From: Planctomycetota bacterium
Lineage (GTDB): Bacteria > Planctomycetota > Planctomycetia > Planctomycetales > Planctomycetaceae
DNA length: 64,000 nt
Direction of reading: 5' to 3'
Assembly (NCBI GenBank): GCA_003388505.1
Contig: QQVO01000021.1
Location: forward strand, 78,416 to 142,415
Position numbers and translations under genes: made by a program. Of this stretch, positions 59,066 through 64,000 are shown one piece after another. Position 1 is the first letter of the stretch. Each line of letters opens with the position of its first letter. The notes beneath the pieces are model-generated. The model made no database searches, had not been told where the DNA came from, and saw nothing but the letters and a program-made list of their open reading frames with translations.

Positions 59066-61246
59066 TCAGTTTTCCGGATCGATGGAAACGAGCGCGTGCT
59101 TGAACGCCGGGGTTTTGGACTCGGGGTCGACATCCCGGGGAAGAAGCGCGTTGGCTTCCGGGCAATACATCATGGCGTTTCCCGGGCGGATGTCGAACGG
59201 GCGAACCCGCTGCCATCGCATCTCCCCCGTCGAATTGTGGACGCGCACCGTTTGATCCGGTTGCAGGCCGAGTCGCTGCAGGTCGTCCGGGTGCAACAGG
59301 ACGACGTCGCGCCGGTCCTGCCCTCGGTACAAGTCGTGATCTTCGTAGACGACGGTATTGAATTGCCCCTCGGAGCGGATGGTCATCAGCCGAAACTGGT
59401 TCTCCGCAGTTCCGTTCGATGGCGGCAATTTGACCGCATGAAACCGCGCCTTGCCGTCGGGTGTGGAAAACTCCGGCTGGGCGACGTGCCGACCCGGGAT
59501 GTGGAATTCCTTTCCCGATCGGCCGAGTTCGGCGATCGGTTCGTATCCGGGAATCAGATCGGCGATCAATTGCCGAATCGCATCGTGGCTTTCCAGTTCG
59601 TTCCAGTCGACCGGTCCGTTCTCACCGAACAATCTTCGTCCGAGCGCGGTGAGGACTGAAACTTCGCTGCGCGGCCCTGCGTGTCGCGGCGCTCCGCCGT
59701 CGCTGAGCCGCACGAAACTGAACATCGACTCCTGCGTTGTGGACTGCGGTTCTTCGTCGCGGGGCAACACCGGCAGGATCAAGGTCTCGCGGCCTCGACC
59801 CCAGGCGTGTCCGGTGTTGAGGGTCGTGGCGAGGTAGGCCACACAGCCGATCTGCGAAAGTGCCCGCTCTGCAAAGGGGGCCTCCGGATTGCTCCCGTAC
59901 AGGTTGCCTCCCAGGCAGACGGCCGTGTCCATTTCATTCTTGCCGGCGGCCTCCATGCAGGCCATTGTGTCCAGGCCGGGCGAGGCGGGAGCAGCGATTC
60001 CCAACTTCTGTTCGTAGCGCTCCAGGATTGCCTTCTTGAGCGTCGGCGTCACGCCGATGGAGCCCATCCCCTGGACGTTGCTGTGACCCCGAATGGGCAT
60101 CAGCCCGGCGTGCGGCCGTCCGACCATGCCGCGAAGCAGAGCAAGGTTCGCGATCATTCTGACGTTGTCGCAACCGTGCCGATGGTGGGTGATGCCCATC
60201 GCCCAGCCGATGACGACGTTGTTCGCGTCGATATATTGGTCCGCGATACGCAGTATCACGTCGCGTGCGACACCGGAACCCTGCTCGATGTCATCCCACG
60301 CTGTTTCCTCAACCTGGCGTGCGAATTCCTCGAATCCGTTCGTCGATTCGCGGATGAATGCATCATCCTGCGCGCCGCGCGAGAGCACTTCCTTGGCCAC
60401 ACCGGTCAGCAACGCGATGTCGCCGCCGATGTGCGGTTGCACATACAGGCTGGCGATCTCACTGCCGAAGAGCAGGCTGCGAACGTCGCTGGGGACGCGA
60501 AAGTTGACCAACCCCAACTCTTTCGCCGGATTGACGACGACCACGCGCCCGCCGCGACGCCGCAACTGCATCAGGCTTCGCATCAGCCGGGGATGGTTCG
60601 ACGCCGGATTTGCGCCGATCAGGATGTACAGGTCGGCATGGTCCAGATCGTCGAGTTGAATCGTGCCGGTTCCGGTGCCGATGCTCGAACCCAGCCCGAC
60701 GCCGCTCGCCTGGTGGCAGTAGTAGGAACAGTTATTGACGTAGTTCGTTCCGAACAGCCTCGCCAGCAGTTGCAGCAGAAACCCCGCCTCGTTGGACGAT
60801 CGGCCGCTGGCGTAGAAAAAACTCCGCGTGGGACCGGCCGCCTTCAAGCGGTCGGCCAGAAGGTTGAGCGCCTCCTCCCATTCGATCGGGCGATAGTGTG
60901 AGTCATCGGGACCTGCAAACAGCGGCGCGACCAGTCTGCCGCTGGCTTCCAATTGCCTGGGGGAAAGCGCACGCAGTTCATTGAACCCGTGACGCGCAAA
61001 GAACTCCGGAGGGATCGCGGGCTGCATGTCGGAGGCCATCGCCTGAAACGACTTCTTGCAGACCTCGGGAAAGTGCCCGCCTTCGTTGACCATTCCACCA
61101 AGCTGGCCGCCCATGCCCAGCGCGCACGTCTTGCAGGTGTTGCGGCTGCGCATCGCTTTCCACAACTTCGTCCATCCGACGCGGTTCGCGACGCTCAGCG
61201 TATAGGCGACGGCCTTCCAACCTCCTCCGCTCGTCGGTTGCTTCAT
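59066..61246 (-). CDS. FdhF/YdeP-family molybdopterin oxidoreductase
   Basis: 726 residues from the ATG at 61246 (GAGG nine bases upstream). Molybdopterin oxidoreductase superfamily, YdeP branch: amino-terminal Cys pair NTCKTCALGMGG, SFFYASGRSSNEAGFLLQLL, active-site region NNCSYYCHQASGVGLGSSIG with Cys (not Sec) as probable Mo ligand, YILIGANPASNHPRLMRSLM and HHRHGCDNVRMIANLALLRG. The carboxyl MGD-binding domain is near LHPDDLQRLGLQPDQTVRVH. The reaction is unproven for the family; formate or acid-stress roles have been proposed for E. coli YdeP. It is divergent from the FwdD-like gene across a 388-bp spacer, so both may share regulation. Confidence 0.92.
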   Translation of the reverse strand: MKQPTSGGGWKAVAYTLSVANRVGWTKLWKAMRSRNTCKTCALGMGGQLGGMVNEGGHFPEVCKKSFQAMASDMQPAIPPEFFARHGFNELRALSPRQLEASGRLVAPLFAGPDDSHYRPIEWEEALNLLADRLKAAGPTRSFFYASGRSSNEAGFLLQLLARLFGTNYVNNCSYYCHQASGVGLGSSIGTGTGTIQLDDLDHADLYILIGANPASNHPRLMRSLMQLRRRGGRVVVVNPAKELGLVNFRVPSDVRSLLFGSEIASLYVQPHIGGDIALLTGVAKEVLSRGAQDDAFIRESTNGFEEFARQVEETAWDDIEQGSGVARDVILRIADQYIDANNVVIGWAMGITHHRHGCDNVRMIANLALLRGMVGRPHAGLMPIRGHSNVQGMGSIGVTPTLKKAILERYEQKLGIAAPASPGLDTMACMEAAGKNEMDTAVCLGGNLYGSNPEAPFAERALSQIGCVAYLATTLNTGHAWGRGRETLILPVLPRDEEPQSTTQESMFSFVRLSDGGAPRHAGPRSEVSVLTALGRRLFGENGPVDWNELESHDAIRQLIADLIPGYEPIAELGRSGKEFHIPGRHVAQPEFSTPDGKARFHAVKLPPSNGTAENQFRLMTIRSEGQFNTVVYEDHDLYRGQDRRDVVLLHPDDLQRLGLQPDQTVRVHNSTGEMRWQRVRPFDIRPGNAMMYCPEANALLPRDVDPESKTPAFKHALVSIDPEN

Positions 61247-61634
61247 CCGGAACCTCGTTGAGCCGCCCCCTCGAAGAATCGCCGGCCTTGCCGGAATCGG
61301 GGTTGGCCTGGTGTATCGTGCGATGTTTCTGTCTGAAAGCGACGATTGTAGGCCGATTCGGCGACGGGGAACAGAACGGCGACCGGGCCGAATCACCGCG
61401 GGCTGTTGACGATCAACGGCTCGCGGAGTTTGCTTCCGGAGTTCTCACATTCGTTCCGCACTGCTACACTGAATACTTCGACCGGTGTCTCATCCCGACA
61501 GTAAACTGGCTCTAACGAGGCAGGGCCTCGGACCATGCGAGTTGCCGTTCGAAATTGAAAACCCGCTCCCGCTGGTCGCTGAAACTTGGCTCAACTGCAA
61601 CGACCTCCGGAAACAAAGCAACCTGACGGCGCAA
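61247..61634. other. 388-bp divergent region between the YdeP-type gene and fwdD
   Basis: Contains repeat B copy 2 (61509-61610) just upstream of fwdD. No convincing promoter pair was identified and no open frame with homology is present, apart from an upstream extension of the fwdD frame through the repeat. Confidence 0.55.
61509..61610 (-). repeat. Repeat B, copy 2 (minus orientation)
   Basis: Reverse complement of 57269-57370 with about a dozen differences: GCTCTAACGAGGCAGGGCC at the left, GCTGGTCGCTGAAACTTGG in the middle. It ends 24 bp before the fwdD ATG and probably forms part of that gene's leader. Here no repeat A follows the AGAGC edge. Confidence 0.8.
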
Positions 61635-61970
61635 ATGGCCGATAAGCGTTTCATCCTCAATGCCTCTCGTTCGTCAAAACAGGGGACATTGATTAACGTC
61701 GGGAAGGACTCGGAAGAGTACCAGGCGTTGACCAACACCATGACGATGGCCGCCCCAGACATGGAGGCGATCGGATTGGTGGAAGGTCAGGACGCCCTCG
61801 TTCGCACGGAATTCGGCGAAGCAACGTTTCGGTGCGAAGCCGGCAAGGTGCCGGAGGGGATGATCTTCATTCCCTACGGGCCGCCGACATGCCTGCTCAT
61901 GGGGGGCGACACCGACGGCACCGGGATGCCGACCTCCAAGGGTTGGGAGGTGGACGTGATTCCGCAATGA
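61635..61970 (+). CDS. fwdD: Formylmethanofuran dehydrogenase subunit D-like molybdopterin-dinucleotide-binding protein
   Basis: 111 residues from the ATG at 61635; the open frame continues upstream only through repeat B, so a longer start is unlikely. The fold is the small molybdopterin-dinucleotide-binding beta-barrel seen as the last domain of formate dehydrogenases and as the separate subunit FwdD: FILNASRSSKQGTLINVGKD, TMAAPDMEAIGLVEGQDALV and FIPYGPPTCLLMGGDTDGTG. In methanogens FwdD closes over the cofactor of FwdB. It sits 481 bp before the UGA-containing fwdB on the same strand, the arrangement expected of a catalytic pair. No good Shine-Dalgarno is visible. Confidence 0.85.
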   Translation: MADKRFILNASRSSKQGTLINVGKDSEEYQALTNTMTMAAPDMEAIGLVEGQDALVRTEFGEATFRCEAGKVPEGMIFIPYGPPTCLLMGGDTDGTGMPTSKGWEVDVIPQ

Positions 61971-62141
61971 GGCCGTTTCCGGCGGTTCGATTTCCACAAG
62001 AGCTTACAACAATTTTACCAGAAAAATGCGGGAAAAAGACCTGAGTAGCCCTGAGAGTCCGCACTTCTCGACCGAGGGCGACGCCGCCGACGCGGCCGCG
62101 TGGACTGAAGTTGACGCCGGACGATACATGCCCCGTCGCGT

Positions 62142-62159
62142 CCGCGGCAGTTGCCGCGG
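62142..62159 (+). repeat. GC-rich palindrome between fwdD and fwdB
   Basis: CCGCGGC-AGTT-GCCGCGG, seven perfect pairs (eight if the loop is opened to two bases). No T run follows, so a simple intrinsic terminator is not indicated; a regulatory hairpin or dispersed motif is possible. Confidence 0.55.
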
Positions 62160-62245
62160 CCGCGCTCTCGGCTGAACATTCACGGTCCCGTCATCCGGTT
62201 CGGGTGACGCCGAATGTGAAGATCAACCGCTGAAGGACGGCTGAA

Positions 62246-62346
62246 CGAGCAAAATGCTCGACGGTGTGTCCGCGTCGGGCGGTTTTCAGACTGTCGAGCG
62301 TGGGCTTCCGCGCGACAGATCGTCAACTCGGATTCCGGGTCGCACT
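62246..62346 (+). repeat. Dispersed repeat A, copy 7 (diverged)
   Basis: Begins CGAGCAAAATGCTCGACGG, keeps TGTGTCCGCGTCGGGCGGTT and CCGCGCGACAGATCGTCAAC, and ends near GGGTCGCAC. It is the most diverged copy. It lies about 100 bp upstream of the UGA-containing fwdB. Confidence 0.75.
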
Positions 62347-62451
62347 TTCCGGCGGCTTGGAATTCCTGGCGGAAGTCGTCAGACTGACGGCGGATTCAAG
62401 CTGTGTTTGTCTGAATTCCGTCGAAGTCCGCCCCGAAAAACAGGAACGCTG

Positions 62452-63792
62452 ATGTCTCTGCAGGTGATTGACAACGCGACATGCACCTTCTGCGGTTGCG
62501 TATGCGACGACATTCAGTTGCATCACGACGAGTTCAAGATTCACAAGGCCAAGAAGGCCTGCGTCCTGGGGACGGCCTGGTTTCTCAATCACACGGCCGA
62601 ACGCAAGTATCCCGATGCTCTCATTGACGGGAAAGAAGCCACTCTCGACGAAGCGATCGAAGCGGCCGCCGAATTCCTGCACGAGGCCGACATGCCGCTC
62701 GTCTACGGCATGAGCAACACGACCTGCGAAGCGCAGCGGGAATGCGCGGCTTTGGCCGACCAACTGGGAGGGCTGCTGGACAGTCACACCTCGTTGTGAC
62801 ACGGCCCCACTGAAATTGCCGCCCAGTTGGGTGGTAAGGTCTCTTGTACGCTCGGCGAAGTGAAGCAGCGAGCGGATTTCATCGTGTACTGGGGTGGAAA
62901 TCCGGCCGAATGCCATCCCCGGCACTTCACCAAGTACACCATCATGCAGAAGAGCAAGTTCCTGCCGCGCGGGCGGAAGGACCGCACGATGGTTCTGGTT
63001 GACATCCGCGAAACCAAGAGCGTGAAGGCTTCCGACATTTTCCTCCAGGTGCGACCGGGGAAAGACTTTGAACTCATCACAATTCTGCGGGCTCTGATCA
63101 AGGATCAACCGGTCGGCGATGATCAAATCGCCGAGACGGGCCTCACCCGCGAGGTGCTCGAGGATCTGGTCAAGCGGATGAAGGCCGCGAAGTTCGGTTG
63201 CATGTTTTTCGGCATGGGTCTGTCAATGACCCGCGGCAAACATATGAACAGTGCTGCGCTGCTTACGCTCGCCGCCGAAATGAACGCGTACACGAAGTTC
63301 GTGGCCATGCCGATGCGGGGCCACGGCAACGTGACGGGGGCCGACGTGATGATGCGCTGGCAGACGGGGTACCCCTTCGGGATCACGTTCAATCGCGGAT
63401 ACCCCCGATACAATCCCGGAGAGTTTTCAACGGTCGACGTGCTGGTGCGGGGCGACTGCGACGCAGCGTTCATCATCGGCGCCGATCCGGGCGGCACGAT
63501 GCCGCAACCGGCGATCGACCACCTGAAAAGAATTCCCACGATCGTGCTCGACCCCCACGTGACGCACACGAGCAAGCTGGCTCGCGTTCACATCACGACG
63601 GCCTCGCAGGGAATCGCTGCGCCGGGGACGGCCTACCGCATGGACGAAATTCCCATGCCCCTGAAGCCGGCGCTCAAATCCCCCTATCCCACCGACGAAG
63701 ACGTGGTGCGAAGAATCAACGCGGCCATCTCCCGGAAGCCGTTCTGGCTGCCGGAGGGAAGCCAACCTCAGATGCTGACCGCCCAGGTGTAG
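62452..63792 (+). CDS. fwdB: Formylmethanofuran dehydrogenase subunit B, predicted selenoprotein (UGA-encoded Sec116)
   Basis: 446 residues if the TGA at 62797-62799 is read as selenocysteine. The ATG at 62452 has AGGAA nine bases upstream. The frame is intact on both sides of the TGA: an iron-sulfur-type CTFCGCVCDD (residues 11-20) before it, and HGPTEIAAQLGGKVSCTLGE after it. The TGA falls exactly on the metal-ligand position, C117 of the paralogue at 53701 (SVCHGP against SL-U-HGP). Later family blocks match: RADFIVYWGGNPAECHPRHF, WQTGYPFGITFNRGYPRYNP and YRMDEIPMPL. Archaeal FwdB/FmdB exists in Cys and Sec forms. A SECIS-like hairpin follows. A sequencing error or Cys-to-stop mutation is the alternative, made less likely by the hairpin. 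It was otherwise visible only as two abutting partial frames. Confidence 0.85.
62797..62799 (+). other. In-frame TGA, predicted selenocysteine codon
   Basis: Codon 116 of the fwdB frame, followed by C. It replaces the TGT of the Cys-form paralogue (54054 region, GTCTGTCACGG). It is the only stop inside a frame of 447 codons whose translation matches the paralogue on both sides. Confidence 0.85.
62816..62837 (+). promoter_or_regulatory. Predicted bacterial SECIS element
   Basis: Arms TTGCCGCCC and GGGTGGTAA form nine continuous pairs (seven Watson-Crick, two G-U) closing the tetraloop AGTT. There are 25 bases between the TGA and the loop, and the loop's second base is G. Both fit the published bacterial SECIS pattern (an apical-loop G in the first two positions, about 16-37 nt from UGA). 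The same segment of the Cys-form gene cannot form such a stem. Confidence 0.8.
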
Positions 63793-63885
63793 GGCTCTGC
63801 CAGGCCGTCAGGCCTCTGTGGGGAGTTGGCTGGACTGCGGATTCGCACGACCCGACCGCCCTGCCGCAGATCGCAGGGCAACCGT

Positions 63886-64000
63886 TTAGTTCGGGTAGCC
63901 GAGTTTGGATAAGAGGCGAAAGGAATTCCGCGCGAAGCTGCGTAAGCTGGCGGTGATGTTGTCGGTTTTCTGCGTGCGGAGCCAATTGAGTCCGGCGTTG
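63886..64000 (-). CDS. C-terminal fragment of a probable transposase (cut by window edge)
   Basis: Thirty-seven codons before a TAA at 63886-63888, running off the right edge. The visible end has ALNWLR-like and TQKTDNITASLRSFARN segments, reminiscent of the tail of ISAs1/IS4-type transposases (AL.LLR..KT..). The match is short, so the identification is tentative; it could be another DDE transposase or an unrelated protein. Confidence 0.4.
   Translation of the reverse strand, partial: NAGLNWLRTQKTDNITASLRSFARNSFRLLSKLGYPN

Larger units (their letters stand above)
61971..62451. other. 481-bp spacer between fwdD and the UGA-containing fwdB
   Basis: Holds a GC palindrome (62142-62159, CCGCGGC-AGTT-GCCGCGG) and repeat A copy 7 (62246-62346). 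No gene is supported. A transcript from fwdD into fwdB would have to cross both elements. Confidence 0.55.

Noticed and set aside
60690..60730. Possible selenocysteine in the YdeP-type oxidoreductase
   Set aside because: The active-site position is an ordinary Cys codon (YYCHQAS) and there is no in-frame TGA.
62452..62799. Reading this as a truncated 115-residue gene followed by a separate gene starting at 62827
   Set aside because: The frame is continuous, both halves align to one FwdB paralogue without gap, and the TGA replaces the active-site Cys with a SECIS-like hairpin after it. A pseudogene is the weaker explanation.
63716..63985. 89-codon minus-strand open frame at the right edge
   Set aside because: Overlaps the end of fwdB and has no homology; another minus frame ending at 63886 looks more protein-like.

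Overview
The window reads as a high-GC planctomycete chromosome segment. The evidence is the density of lineage-typical families: DUF1549/DUF1553 cytochrome-like proteins paired with Tat-exported DUF1501 proteins, a DUF1559 pilin-like protein, CRTAC/ASPIC FG-GAP proteins, a DUF4159 protein, PQQ-propeller proteins, and archaeal-type C1 (methanofuran) genes. No rRNA, complete tRNA, CRISPR array or complete insertion sequence was found. Genus cannot be fixed from the sequence alone.

Layout. 1-8.8 kb: the end of a DUF1549/DUF1553 gene, then a mirror-image pair of two-gene units (TPR protein plus FG-GAP/ASPIC protein) pointing away from each other, and a small lipoprotein. 9-11.7 kb: a DUF1559 protein with a clear terminator, then glgC. 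11.9-21.3 kb: a DUF1549/1553-DUF1501 pair, a large membrane/coiled-coil protein, a DUF4159 protein, a thioredoxin-fold protein and a second DUF1501 gene. 21.3-33.3 kb: aminotransferase IV, phytanoyl-CoA dioxygenase-like protein, a third DUF1501 gene, a ceramidase-like protein, a 1404-residue PQQ-propeller mosaic protein and a saccharopine-dehydrogenase-like reductase. 33.4-35.4 kb: a HlyD-type adaptor with a long cytosolic N-terminal region.

35.5-51.2 kb is a compact minus-strand alpha-glucan/trehalose cluster: a MarR regulator, glgE, a treS-maltokinase fusion, glgB, treZ and a single gene fusing glgX to treY. TreS-Mak makes maltose-1-phosphate, GlgE polymerises it, GlgB branches the product, GlgX debranches it, and TreY/TreZ release trehalose that TreS can recycle. 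A promoter with a MarR-like palindrome lies ahead of the regulator. nhaA and an exonuclease/endonuclease/phosphatase gene follow.

53.7-63.8 kb is a C1/aldehyde oxidation island: two formylmethanofuran dehydrogenase catalytic-subunit (FwdB/FmdB) genes, an FwdD-like molybdopterin-dinucleotide-binding subunit, a YdeP-type molybdopterin oxidoreductase and two aldehyde dehydrogenases. The most important observation is in the second fwdB. Its reading frame carries one in-frame TGA at 62797-62799, exactly where the first copy has the metal-ligating cysteine of the CHGP motif. A nine-pair hairpin with a G in its apical loop sits 25 nt downstream, as expected of a bacterial SECIS element. This is a strong candidate for a selenocysteine-containing bacterial formylmethanofuran dehydrogenase encoded next to an FwdD subunit.

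The intergenic spaces hold three dispersed repeat families: a 102-bp MITE-like element with seven copies (A), a 102-bp inverted pair (B), and a 259-bp pair (C). The window ends in the 3' part of a probable transposase-like gene.
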